From the IMG/VR virus record IMGVR_UViG_3300048797_000368, positions 1-27,575 of that record: a stretch of 27,575 nt of DNA, one strand, 5' to 3'. The notes under the pieces are model-generated. The model saw nothing but the letters and a program-made list of their open reading frames with translations, was not told the origin of the DNA and searched no databases. Source of the DNA: a virus. Position 1 is the stretch's first letter. The number at the start of each line of letters is the position of its first letter. The translations under genes were made by a program, and so were the position numbers. This document shows, in pieces, positions 1 to 6,047 of this stretch.

Positions 1-255
1 GTGAGCATCGAACAAGCCATCAAGATCACCAACCAACTCAACCAGACCCGGGAAACCGTCCGGACCATCTACGGGATGGCCTGGCGGGAGAAGCTCAAGC
101 CCTACGTGGCCGTCCTGGAAGGCCTCCACCAGGAAAAGGGGCTGCCCTACCTGGACCTGGGCCAGCAGATCGCCAGGGAGATGCAGGATCAGGGCATCAA
201 CCCGCTCATGGTGCTGGCCGCCGTGGTTGAACTCATCGACCCCACCGCGGCATGA
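1..255 (+). CDS. Hypothetical phage early protein (84 aa)
   Basis: The reading frame opens with GTG on the first base of the window, so the true start could lie further upstream. The 84-residue product is mostly helical in character, with an amphipathic N-terminal stretch and a hydrophobic segment near the C-terminus (LMVLAAVVELI). I do not recognise a family. Its stop codon overlaps the ATG of the next gene (ATGA at 252-255), which indicates translational coupling within an operon that continues through an exonuclease and the integrase. By position it belongs to the end of the early (replication or recombination) region of a temperate phage. No function is proposed. Confidence 0.6.
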   Translation: MSIEQAIKITNQLNQTRETVRTIYGMAWREKLKPYVAVLEGLHQEKGLPYLDLGQQIAREMQDQGINPLMVLAAVVELIDPTAA

Positions 256-452
256 GTCGGCCCCTGGAGCTCCCGGTGAACCCCCTGGCCCGGCATCTCG
301 GCAACCTCCTGGCCTGGGCCGGGAAAGCCGGCGGCGCCCCAGACCACGACCACCAGCACCCCGGCCGATGGGATTCCAACGGCCGGGAGTGTGTCGCCTG
401 CAGGACATGGTGCGAGGCCCGCGCCGCCCTTACGAAAGGAACCGAAAAGTGA
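252..452 (+). CDS. Hypothetical small protein (66 aa) with three cysteines
   Basis: The ATG overlaps the preceding stop (ATGA), and the TGA overlaps the GTG start of the exonuclease (GTGA at 449-452), so the gene sits in a translationally coupled chain. The product has a His/Asp-rich middle (DHDHQHPG) followed by ECVACRTWC, a compact cysteine cluster that could bind a metal together with the histidines. That is an inference from composition only, and no family is recognised. A longer frame (from 227) overlaps this gene in another register, but its first part is proline/arginine-rich and looks like an out-of-frame shadow. Confidence 0.55.
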   Translation: MSRPLELPVNPLARHLGNLLAWAGKAGGAPDHDHQHPGRWDSNGRECVACRTWCEARAALTKGTEK

Positions 453-988
453 ACGACATCATGCTTGACCTGGAAACCATGGGCACCGGACCCTCCGCCG
501 CCATCATCGCCATCGGGGCCGTGTCCTTCAACCTCGAGCACGGCATCCTCGGCCCCCGGTTCTACCAGGTGGTAGATCTCGCCAGCAGCGTGGAATGGGG
601 GGCTGTCATCGACCCTGCAACCGTCCTGTGGTGGCTGAAGCAATCCGAGGAGGCCAGGGACGCCTTCCGCGTCAAGGGCATGCCCTTCCTGGAAGCTTTG
701 AGGGCATTCCGTGACTGGATGACGCCCTGCGGCCACCGCGATGAGGTCCGGGTTTGGGGCAACGGCGCCGCCTTCGACAATGTCGTCCTGGGATCCGCCT
801 ACGACCGGGCTGGGATCGACCGGCCCTGGTCCTTCTGGAATGACCGCTGCTACCGGACGGTAAAGGCCCTGTACCCGGAATGCAAACTGGACCGGTCGGG
901 CACCCACCACAACGCCCTGGACGATGCCACGTCCCAGGCCCTTCACCTGATCACGATGCTCAGAAAGGAGGGCGTCCATGCTTCCTAA
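449..988 (+). CDS. DEDDh-family 3'-5' exonuclease (Rv2179c-like)
   Basis: This 179-residue product is a DEDD-superfamily 3'-5' exonuclease of the type annotated in many phages as 'Rv2179c-like 3'-5' exoribonuclease'. The motifs are in order. Exo I is LDLETMG with Asp7 and Glu9. Exo II is NGAAFDN with Asp110. Exo III is HNALDDA with His154 and Asp159, which gives the DEDDh subtype. Family members hydrolyse RNA or DNA 3' ends using two metal ions. The frame is open from 227, but I chose GTG at 449 because GAAAGGA (434-440) lies 8 nt upstream and everything before it lacks domain character. ATG 461 is an alternative start. It overlaps the preceding gene by 4 nt and the integrase by 11 nt. Whether it acts on phage DNA or on RNA cannot be told from the sequence. 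Confidence 0.85.
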   Translation: MNDIMLDLETMGTGPSAAIIAIGAVSFNLEHGILGPRFYQVVDLASSVEWGAVIDPATVLWWLKQSEEARDAFRVKGMPFLEALRAFRDWMTPCGHRDEVRVWGNGAAFDNVVLGSAYDRAGIDRPWSFWNDRCYRTVKALYPECKLDRSGTHHNALDDATSQALHLITMLRKEGVHAS

Positions 989-2051
989 GCCTTTCAAAGA
1001 GAAGGGAGGCAGCATCTGGCAAATCCGGTTCTGGCTGGATGGCCGGCGCCGGCAGCTCAGCACCGGGGAAACCTCCCTGACCAAGGCCAAGCGGTTCGCC
1101 ATGGTCACCTACACCGCGGCCCAGATGCGCAGCCGCGGCGAGGAGCCGGAGGTGCCCATGGCCAAGCTGGTCCAGCTCTGGTGTGAGAAGCACACCCCGC
1201 CGCGCAGGAGCCCCGCCTACGTGACGGCGGTGGAGGCCTTCGGCCGCCTACACCTGGGCGACCTGACGGACCTGCCGCCCAGCGCCTTGACCACCAAGCG
1301 GGTGGAGGACGGCCTGCTGGCCTACCTGACGACCCACGCCATGAGCAGTGCCAACCAGTGGCTGGCCTACCTGCGGGTGGTCTGCAAATGGGCGCTTCGC
1401 CTGCAGATGATCCGGGTCATCGGCTGGGAGGTGAAGAAGACCAAGCTGCAGAAGGTCCCCAAGCGCCGGCTGCCGGTGCGCAAGACCAGCCCTTTCCTGG
1501 AGGTGGTGGACCGACTCACCACCGATGAGCCGGCCGTGGCCCTGGCCATTCGGATCATGCTGGGCCTGGGCCTGCGCGGCAGCGAGGCGCGGAAGGCGCA
1601 GTGGGAATGGTTCGACCTGGATCGGGCGACCTACACCCCGGGCAAGACCAAGGGCCTGGAGTCCGTGGCCCGGCCGGTTCCGGCCTGGATGATGCAGCTG
1701 CTGGCGCCCCTGGCCCAGGTCGAAGGCCCCATGGTGCTCACCCGGGAGGGAAAGCGGATCACCCCCGGCCAGATCCAGGCGGTCATGGACGCCGCCTGCG
1801 CGGCCGTGGGTATTCCCCGGCTCACCGGCCACCGGCTGCGCGGAACCTACGCCACCCTGCTGGCCGAGGACGGGGTGCCCATGGTCGACATTATGCGGGT
1901 GCTGGGCCAGAAGGACATCCGCACCACAGACGGCTACATCGAGCGCGATATGAGCCGGGTGATCGGCGCCCAGCAGCGCATCGCCGAAAAAACCGGGTTG
2001 GACGGGCGGGATATGGGCGGGACACCCGGCCCGAACCAGCGCCAACCCTGA
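978..2051 (+). CDS. int: Tyrosine site-specific integrase
   Basis: This is a 357-residue phage integrase of the lambda-Int/XerC fold. Residues 1-50 resemble an arm-binding or AP2-like N-terminus, about 57-145 the SAM-like core-binding domain, and 170-340 the catalytic domain. Visible catalytic residues are Arg200 (GLGLRGSEA), a lysine around 223-225 (PGKTKG), His285-x-x-Arg288 (TGHRLRG) and the nucleophile Tyr320 (TTDGYIERD). The second histidine, usual in LGH, is Gln311 here (LGQKD). AAGGAGGG at 965-972 supports ATG 978, which overlaps the exonuclease end. Integrase is thus translated as the last member of an early operon rather than from its own promoter. It would catalyse attP x attB recombination during lysogeny. 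Confidence 0.93.
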   Translation: MLPKPFKEKGGSIWQIRFWLDGRRRQLSTGETSLTKAKRFAMVTYTAAQMRSRGEEPEVPMAKLVQLWCEKHTPPRRSPAYVTAVEAFGRLHLGDLTDLPPSALTTKRVEDGLLAYLTTHAMSSANQWLAYLRVVCKWALRLQMIRVIGWEVKKTKLQKVPKRRLPVRKTSPFLEVVDRLTTDEPAVALAIRIMLGLGLRGSEARKAQWEWFDLDRATYTPGKTKGLESVARPVPAWMMQLLAPLAQVEGPMVLTREGKRITPGQIQAVMDAACAAVGIPRLTGHRLRGTYATLLAEDGVPMVDIMRVLGQKDIRTTDGYIERDMSRVIGAQQRIAEKTGLDGRDMGGTPGPNQRQP

Positions 2052-2140
2052 CCCCGGAATTTATTGCGGGTAATTCTTTAAGCGCCTCGAAGCCGCCCAC
2101 TTCCCACCCATCCCCACGCTGAACCTGATGGAAGATCCCT
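2052..2140. other. Short AT-richer intergenic region after int
   Basis: These 89 bp follow the integrase stop. The first 30 bases are noticeably richer in A+T than the surroundings and contain a short interrupted inverted repeat, GAATT (2057-2061) and AATTC (2072-2076), with a 10-nt spacer. In many temperate phages attP lies next to int, so this is the first place to look for an attachment core. I cannot confirm a core because no second copy of the sequence is available in the window. A promoter for the following small genes is also possible, but I see no convincing -35/-10 pair. Confidence 0.25.
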
Positions 2141-2305
2141 ATGCCTAAAAGCAATACTCCCGTGTGGATGTGGCTCTGCTTCGCGGCCTCGGCCCTCTGG
2201 CATGGCTACTGGTTTTGGGCCTCCTTGATGAACCCCGCTCCGGATGACGATGCCGGAGAGGTCTCCGGATGGGGCGTACCCACCAGCCGAGAAAGGAACC
2301 CATGA
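2141..2305 (+). CDS. Small single-TM protein (54 aa)
   Basis: The ATG at 2141 opens a 54-codon frame. The product has a short polar N-terminus, then a Trp-rich hydrophobic stretch (about residues 8-30, WMWLCFAASALWHGYWFW) and an acidic/polar tail beginning PAPDDDAGE. It looks like a small inner-membrane protein. The stop overlaps the start of the next gene (ATGA at 2302-2305), which supports both as real coupled genes. Placed between int and the lysis cassette and ended by its own terminator, the pair may be lysogenic-conversion or accessory cargo, or part of the lysis system. No family is recognised. Confidence 0.5.
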   Translation: MPKSNTPVWMWLCFAASALWHGYWFWASLMNPAPDDDAGEVSGWGVPTSRERNP

Positions 2306-2493
2306 ACGCCAACCAGCAGGCCCGGGCCAAAGCCAAGGGCAGATGTCAGCCCCGGATCAAACGGATCCAGATGTTCTTCTCCGCCGGCAAGGCCCACGGT
2401 TTGGTTGGCGGAACCGTGCGTTTTCTTTTACTTGATGAGGTGGACGGTTTGGAGGATCAGCATGCCAATCCTGCCTTAGGCCCTCTCTTCTGA
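2302..2493 (+). CDS. Small basic hypothetical protein (63 aa)
   Basis: I chose ATG 2302 over the upstream in-frame ATG 2269 because GAAAGGA (2291-2297) lies just upstream and the start overlaps the stop of the 54-aa gene. The N-terminal third is strongly basic (QQARAKAKGRCQPRIKRIQ) and the middle is hydrophobic and glycine-containing (GLVGGTVRFLLLDEV). The stop codon at 2491-2493 straddles the loop and 3' arm of the intrinsic terminator, so transcription probably ends right at the end of this gene. No homologous family is recognised. A nucleic-acid-binding role would be speculation from charge only. Confidence 0.45.
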   Translation: MNANQQARAKAKGRCQPRIKRIQMFFSAGKAHGLVGGTVRFLLLDEVDGLEDQHANPALGPLF

Positions 2494-2502
2494 GGGCCTT
2501 TT
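2478..2502 (+). terminator. Rho-independent terminator after small-gene pair
   Basis: AGGCCCTC (2478-2485) pairs perfectly with GAGGGCCT (2492-2499) across a 6-nt loop (TCTTCT), and the stem is followed by a T run (TTTT, 2499-2502). The 8-bp GC-rich stem plus U tract is a classical intrinsic terminator. It overlaps the stop codon of the 63-aa gene. It separates int and the small genes from the lysis/late genes, implying that a new promoter or antitermination is needed downstream. Confidence 0.8.
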
Positions 2503-2506
2503 CTGA

Positions 2507-2528
2507 TTTGGCGAAACGTTTCGCCAAA
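2507..2528. promoter_or_regulatory. Perfect 22-bp palindrome, copy 1 (operator candidate)
   Basis: The half-site TTTGGCGAAAC is followed immediately by its exact reverse complement. The identical palindrome occurs again at 7945-7966; including one flanking base on each side (A before, A after), 24 bp are identical. This copy lies 5 bp beyond the terminator and 43 bp before the holin candidate's ATG. The central GAAACGTTTC with a CG dyad resembles LacI/GalR-type operators, so a repressor binding site is one reading. In RNA it would be a 9-bp stem with an ACGT loop but without a following U tract. Confidence 0.6.
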
Positions 2529-2571
2529 AGCTGATACCCCCTGGGACCCACCATTCCCTTGGAGGTTCCCC

Positions 2572-2994
2572 ATGTTCAAGTTCTTCAAGGACCTGTGGTC
2601 CGCGGCCTACAACCTGCATCCCGACACGTGCAAGCGAACGGTGCGGATCGCCGGTATCCTTGCGGTCCTGCTCGTCGTGGTGGTCCTCTTCGGGGCCGCC
2701 GCCATCGCCGGCCGGGTGGTGCCTGCCGAAAACCCGGTCTGGGAGGCGATCCTCCAGACCCGGCTCGCCTTCGTCCGGATGGGGCTGGCCATTCCGGTTC
2801 TGATCCTCGCCGCGGTGTCCGGGGTGACGCTCTTCCAGGTGCTGGAGAATACCCAACTGGGAAAACGGCTCCTGATCTGGGCCGATGGTGACGATCCCCA
2901 GGTGAAGGCGCAGAAGACCCGGAACGCCGGGGCCCTGCTCTCTGCACTGATTCTGTCCTGCATTGTGGGCCTGCTTCTTGGAGTCCTCCGATGA
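2572..2994 (+). CDS. Three-TM membrane protein, candidate holin
   Basis: The 140-aa product has three clear hydrophobic segments at about residues 24-46, 66-90 and 119-139, separated by short loops, with basic/charged ends (MFKFFKD, TQLGKRLL). GGAGG at 2561-2565 precedes ATG 2572. It overlaps the following lytic transglycosylase by 4 nt (ATGA), an arrangement typical of holin-endolysin pairs. Three TM spans match class I holin topology, although it is longer than many holins and I recognise no specific holin family. It would sit in the inner membrane and time release of the endolysin. Because the endolysin carries its own export signal, a pinholin-like role is also possible. Confidence 0.5.
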   Translation: MFKFFKDLWSAAYNLHPDTCKRTVRIAGILAVLLVVVVLFGAAAIAGRVVPAENPVWEAILQTRLAFVRMGLAIPVLILAAVSGVTLFQVLENTQLGKRLLIWADGDDPQVKAQKTRNAGALLSALILSCIVGLLLGVLR

Positions 2995-3548
2995 AGCGGC
3001 TCTTGATCCCGGCCTTTCTGGTCGGGCTCGCCCTGTCGGCTGCCCCCTCCCGCCCTTTGGCTGGTGAGGTTGTGCCCTGGCAGGGCCTTTTCATTGCTGC
3101 CGCCGGCCCGCGCTGGGTGGACCGCGCCGCCCAGGTTCAGGCCGAAAGCGGCTTCAACGCGGCTGCGGTGTCCTCCTGTGGCGCCCTCGGTCCGGCCCAG
3201 TGGATGCCCAGCAGCTGGGCGGATGCCATCAAGAAGGGCTGGGCGCGCCCGGGGAGCTCGCCGCGCGACCCTGCCGCCGCCATCCCGGCGCAGCACGCCT
3301 ACATGCTCTGGCTGGAGGCCTACTGCGGTGGCCTGGACTCCGCCCTGGGCGGTTACAACGCAGGCCCTGGCTCCGTACGCAAAGCCCAACGGCTTGCCCA
3401 GGCCCTGGGCCTGACCGATCAAGCCGCCTGGCTCCGGACCCTGCCCCGGGTCACAGGCGAAGCGCATGCCGGAGAGACCCGGGGCTACATCCTTCACAAC
3501 GCCAACTACCGCGCCCAGATCCGGGCGCGCCTTCCTGCGCGGGAGTAG
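2991..3548 (+). CDS. Exported SLT-family lytic transglycosylase (endolysin)
   Basis: This 185-aa protein has an N-terminal signal peptide (MKRLLIPAFLVGLALSAAPS, then PLAGE) followed by a lysozyme-like SLT domain. The catalytic glutamate is Glu52 in the motif AESGFN. GPAQWMPSSW (67-76) corresponds to the GLMQ-type substrate loop, GGYNAGPG (120-127) is the signature Asn-Ala-Gly-Pro motif, and GETRGYILHNANY (161-173) is the C-terminal Tyr motif. The family cleaves the MurNAc-GlcNAc bond of peptidoglycan to 1,6-anhydro products. Coupling to the upstream holin candidate and the downstream TM/coiled-coil proteins points to host lysis. The signal peptide suggests Sec export, as in SAR or secreted endolysins. 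The hydrophobic segment is alanine-rich, so whether it is cleaved or retained is uncertain. Confidence 0.88.
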   Translation: MKRLLIPAFLVGLALSAAPSRPLAGEVVPWQGLFIAAAGPRWVDRAAQVQAESGFNAAAVSSCGALGPAQWMPSSWADAIKKGWARPGSSPRDPAAAIPAQHAYMLWLEAYCGGLDSALGGYNAGPGSVRKAQRLAQALGLTDQAAWLRTLPRVTGEAHAGETRGYILHNANYRAQIRARLPARE

Positions 3549-3550
3549 AT

Positions 3551-4231
3551 GTGCTGCCCTTTGAGATGGAGAAGCTGCTCCCACGTGTTCCCCGGTCCTG
3601 GATCGTGGGTGCCATGGGGGTCTTTCTAATATTGGCCGTGGCCATTGGCTGGCGGATGTTCAGGCCTGCCGTGGCGGCGCCCGCGCCGCCCCAGGCCGCA
3701 AAGAACCACGATGCTGGGATGGAGGCCGTGGGTGAGGCGAAAGCCCACGCACAAGTCGCCCAGGCCCGGGACCTAGAGCTCCAAGCGGCCAGGGCCAAGG
3801 TGCTGACTCTTGAGGCGGCGTTGGCTACGTTCCGGGCCAAGGCACCAGAAGCTCCGAGTTCCGGGCTGGCCGTGCCTGACCAACGGGACCAGGTGATCCT
3901 CAAGCAGGATGGGGTGATTCAGGCCCAGGACGATCGTGCCGATCTTTTGGAGGCGCAGGTGGCCACCCGGACGGCAGAAGCCCTGGCCAGCGACCAGGCC
4001 TCGGTTGCCTTCCGCTTGGAGGGGGAAGCCCTCCGTAAAAGCCTGCGCCCCATTCATACCCGAGCCCTGGGTGGCATCTGGAACCCAGCGGATCAGACCT
4101 ATGGCGTTTTCTACGAACAGGACGTATGGCGGGTGCGCCTCGGCGTCGATGTGCTTCAGCAGCGGCTCCCGGTCCAGGCCGGCGGCGGTGTTCACAACAC
4201 GGTCCAGGTGCGGGCCGGTTTCACACTTTAG
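3551..4231 (+). CDS. TM-anchored coiled-coil protein, candidate spanin-like lysis protein
   Basis: The start is not clear-cut. GTG 3551 has CGGGAG (3540-3545) at suitable spacing, while ATG 3566 is the alternative; I use GTG 3551 (226 aa). The N-terminus has one TM span (about residues 17-35, SWIVGAMGVFLILAVAIGW). A Pro/Ala linker and a long Ala/Glu/Gln/Arg coiled coil (about 55-155) follow. The C-terminal 65 residues alternate in a beta-like pattern and end in an aromatic-containing strand (VQVRAGFTL). An inner-membrane anchor plus periplasmic coiled coil directly after the endolysin fits an i-spanin/Rz-like role, and the C-terminal part could contact the outer membrane. No recognised Rz family motif is seen and no separate lipoprotein Rz1 was found, so the assignment is contextual. 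Confidence 0.5.
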   Translation: MLPFEMEKLLPRVPRSWIVGAMGVFLILAVAIGWRMFRPAVAAPAPPQAAKNHDAGMEAVGEAKAHAQVAQARDLELQAARAKVLTLEAALATFRAKAPEAPSSGLAVPDQRDQVILKQDGVIQAQDDRADLLEAQVATRTAEALASDQASVAFRLEGEALRKSLRPIHTRALGGIWNPADQTYGVFYEQDVWRVRLGVDVLQQRLPVQAGGGVHNTVQVRAGFTL

Positions 4232-4239
4232 GGGGTTAT

Positions 4240-4575
4240 GTGAACCTTTCACAGATCGTCTCCGCGGCCGCAGTGATGGCGGTGATTTCCGGAGGAATTT
4301 GGGGCATCATCCGCTCCCTGTTGGCCCGTGATCGCAAGTCTGTAGAAGACCAGCAGACGGCCATGTGGAAACAATTGAACAGCCTTCGCCAGGAACTCAA
4401 GGAAGCCCAGATCGAACTGGGGAAACTCAAGGAGCGGATCCAGCTCACGCCGGACTGGGACAAACGCATCCAGCTCATGGAGGAGAAGTTGGAGAAGCGC
4501 TTCGACAAGATCTCAACGGAATTCCGAGAGTTCTTTACGAAGGCCTTCGAAACCTTCCAGCAGAAGCATGGATAA
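4240..4575 (+). CDS. Small TM plus coiled-coil phage protein (DUF2730/holin-like)
   Basis: The start is GTG 4240, chosen because AGGGGG (4230-4235) lies directly upstream and the preceding gene stops at 4231. The 111-aa product has one N-terminal TM segment (about residues 5-28) and then a charged heptad-rich coiled coil (RDRKSVEDQQTAMWKQL onward, to about residue 108). The size and TM/coiled-coil architecture resemble Mu-phage DUF2730-type proteins and XhlA-like lysis accessory proteins. Location at the end of the lysis block supports a membrane role in lysis. A specific family assignment cannot be made by eye. Confidence 0.5.
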   Translation: MNLSQIVSAAAVMAVISGGIWGIIRSLLARDRKSVEDQQTAMWKQLNSLRQELKEAQIELGKLKERIQLTPDWDKRIQLMEEKLEKRFDKISTEFREFFTKAFETFQQKHG

Positions 4576-4599
4576 CCGATCGAGAAGGGAAGCACCTCC

Positions 4600-5373
4600 A
4601 TGTTAACGGTTAAGGTTGACCCCCTAGGTGCGTTGGGTGCCCTCTCAGAGGCAGAGCAGCGGCAGCTGCCCTTTGCCGCGGCCCTTGGCCTGAAGTGGAC
4701 CGGCACCGATGCCCAGGAGGCGGAACGCTCCCGCATGAAGCAGCAGTTCAAACTGCGCCGGGAGACGTTCAACCTGCGAGGCGTGAAGATCGCCAAGGAG
4801 GACCGCGCCACCAAGACCTCCTGGTGCTTGATCATCCAAGTGGCTGAAGAGACTCAGTACCTGGATAAATTCGAATCCATCAACGGCGGTCAAAAGGTTC
4901 CGGTGGCAGGTCGGCACTACCTGTGGATACCCAATGACAAGGTCTTCAAGAACAAGGTCATCTCTGCCGATGACCCCCTGCGACCGCGGAAGCTGAACCT
5001 GCATCGTGACCCGCACGGAAGGATCATCGGAGATCAACGCACCTTCATGATCCATGCCCACAACGGCGCCATCCTCGTCCTGCAACGCACAGGTAAGGCC
5101 GGGCACAAGGGGTTCAAGGCGGGATCGATGAAGGCCCTGACCCTGGACAACGTCGCTACGGGCATGGGGCCAAGGCAGAGGACCGAGCGGGCCCTGCAAT
5201 CCAGGAAGGTTCGCTATGGCGATCAGACAACCATCAAGCTCTATACCCTGAAGACTCGGGTGCGGGTGCCTGTAAAGCTGGAGTTCTTCACCACCATCGC
5301 GCGCAGCGTGGAGACGACGTCGGTCTCGAGGTTCAGGCAGGCCATGGACCAGGCCCTGAGGACGGCACGGTGA
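4600..5373 (+). CDS. Putative minor tail protein, lambda gpZ-like
   Basis: The 257-aa product starts at ATG 4600 behind AAGGGA. Its layout parallels lambda minor tail protein Z. It has an Ala-rich helical N-terminus (QRQLPFAAALGLKWTG), a basic stretch (RMKQQFKLRRETFNLRG), a beta-rich centre with HNGAILVLQRTGK, and a C-terminal part (TLKTRVRVPVKLEF) followed by an amphipathic helix with RFRQAMDQALRTAR. In lambda, Z acts in tail completion between the FII/U region and the tube. Here the gene sits upstream of terminase instead. The similarity is my reading of pattern, not an alignment. Another head-tail or neck protein is possible. Confidence 0.45.
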   Translation: MLTVKVDPLGALGALSEAEQRQLPFAAALGLKWTGTDAQEAERSRMKQQFKLRRETFNLRGVKIAKEDRATKTSWCLIIQVAEETQYLDKFESINGGQKVPVAGRHYLWIPNDKVFKNKVISADDPLRPRKLNLHRDPHGRIIGDQRTFMIHAHNGAILVLQRTGKAGHKGFKAGSMKALTLDNVATGMGPRQRTERALQSRKVRYGDQTTIKLYTLKTRVRVPVKLEFFTTIARSVETTSVSRFRQAMDQALRTAR

Positions 5374-5387
5374 GGGGTGGAGGTGTC

Positions 5388-5463
5388 ATGCATAAGTGTT
5401 GCAATAATGCGCTATGCATCATTAATGATGCATTATGCAACATTCAGGGTCCTTCCAGGACCC
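5388..5463. repeat. AT-rich nested inverted repeats upstream of terS
   Basis: Three structures are stacked here. A perfect 20-bp palindrome has half-site ATGCATCATT (5414-5423) and mirror half 5424-5433. A longer imperfect inverted repeat encloses it, with TGTTGCAATAATGC (5397-5410) against GCATTATGCAACA (5430-5442), differing by one extra A. A separate 7-bp hairpin follows, GGGTCCT (5447-5453) and AGGACCC (5457-5463) with a 3-nt loop. ATGCAT hexamers recur at 5388, 5414 and 5428. The block is strikingly A+T-rich in a G+C-rich genome and lies just before the small terminase gene. That is the usual place for cos/pac sites and for late-operon control elements. Confidence 0.6.
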
Positions 5464-5555
5464 CTCCACGAGGGTGTCGCACAACAGCTCGCCATTTGAC
5501 TAGCTACAGGCCGCGAAAGTCGTTTCCGCTTCCGGACGCCAGGGAGGGATGACCG
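5464..5555. other. Intergenic remainder before terminase
   Basis: This stretch runs from the hairpin to the terS start. It contains no frame with convincing coding character. GGGAGGGA (5542-5549) is the ribosome binding site for ATG 5556. A start at ATG 5549 in another frame is out of register with the terminase homology. No clear promoter was recognised. Confidence 0.4.
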
Positions 5556-6047
5556 ATGGACCTGGGCCGGCTGTCCCAAAAGGATGTTGCCAAGCTCCTG
5601 CGCGTTGAGGACCGGACCGTCCGCAACCTGAAGGACGAGAGCATCCCGTGCCATGGGGAAGGCCGCGGCATGTATTACGTTTGGGATGAGGTGGAGCCCT
5701 GGTGGTACGAACGGCGCCTCCGCCTGGCCGGGATGAAGAAGACCGGAGACGCCAGCGTTCCGATCCTCGCCGTTTCCGAAGCACGCAAGGCGGCAGCCGA
5801 TGCGGAAATGGCGGAAATGAAGGCGGAAACGATGCGCGGCAGCCACGTAAACGCGGCTGCAATGGATGTTATCTATAGCGCCCACGTTGCCTCGGCCAAG
5901 TCCAAGCTGCTGGCGATGAGCCCCCGGGTGTCGGTTCAGTTGGTCGATGGCATGTCGGTGGCTGAACGCCGGGCCATGATCGATGAGGGTGTGTACGCGG
6001 CCCTCGCTGAACTGGAGCAGGGCGACGAGGTCTTGGAAACCGCATGA
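5556..6047 (+). CDS. terS: Terminase small subunit, Nu1-like
   Basis: The 163-aa protein has an N-terminal winged helix-turn-helix (about residues 6-50: LSQKDVAKLLRVEDRTVRNL, a Gly-rich wing, then YYVWDEVEPWWYER). Next comes a charged Ala/Glu/Lys helical connector (SEARKAAADAEMAEMKAETM) and a helical C-terminus, as in lambda Nu1/DUF1441 proteins. These bind cos or pac DNA and recruit the large subunit. Its position immediately ahead of, and overlapping (ATGATG), the GpA-like large subunit confirms the role. A strong SD (GGGAGGG) precedes ATG 5556. The inverted-repeat block immediately upstream is a plausible recognition site. Confidence 0.85.
   Translation: MDLGRLSQKDVAKLLRVEDRTVRNLKDESIPCHGEGRGMYYVWDEVEPWWYERRLRLAGMKKTGDASVPILAVSEARKAAADAEMAEMKAETMRGSHVNAAAMDVIYSAHVASAKSKLLAMSPRVSVQLVDGMSVAERRAMIDEGVYAALAELEQGDEVLETA

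Noticed and set aside
227-448. Upstream extension of the exonuclease frame
   Set aside because: The extension is Pro/Arg-rich, overlaps a better coupled gene in another frame, and has no ribosome binding site, while GTG 449 has a well-spaced GAAAGGA.
233-1108. Long - strand open frame opposite the exonuclease
   Set aside because: High G+C makes long antisense frames common. The composition is Gly/Pro/His-rich without motifs and the + strand has a clear enzyme.
2507-2528. Reading the palindrome as parS or as an intrinsic terminator
   Set aside because: It does not match the known parS consensus (TGTTTCACGTGAAACA), and no U tract follows the stem on either strand.
5370-5552. Cysteine-containing 60-codon frame across the inverted repeats, with GGAGG shortly before an internal ATG at 5388
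   Set aside because: Its first part (MHKCCNNALCIINDALCN) is dictated by the palindromes, the rest is Arg/Pro-rich shadow sequence, and codon use differs wholly from neighbours. I regard the DNA structure as the real signal.
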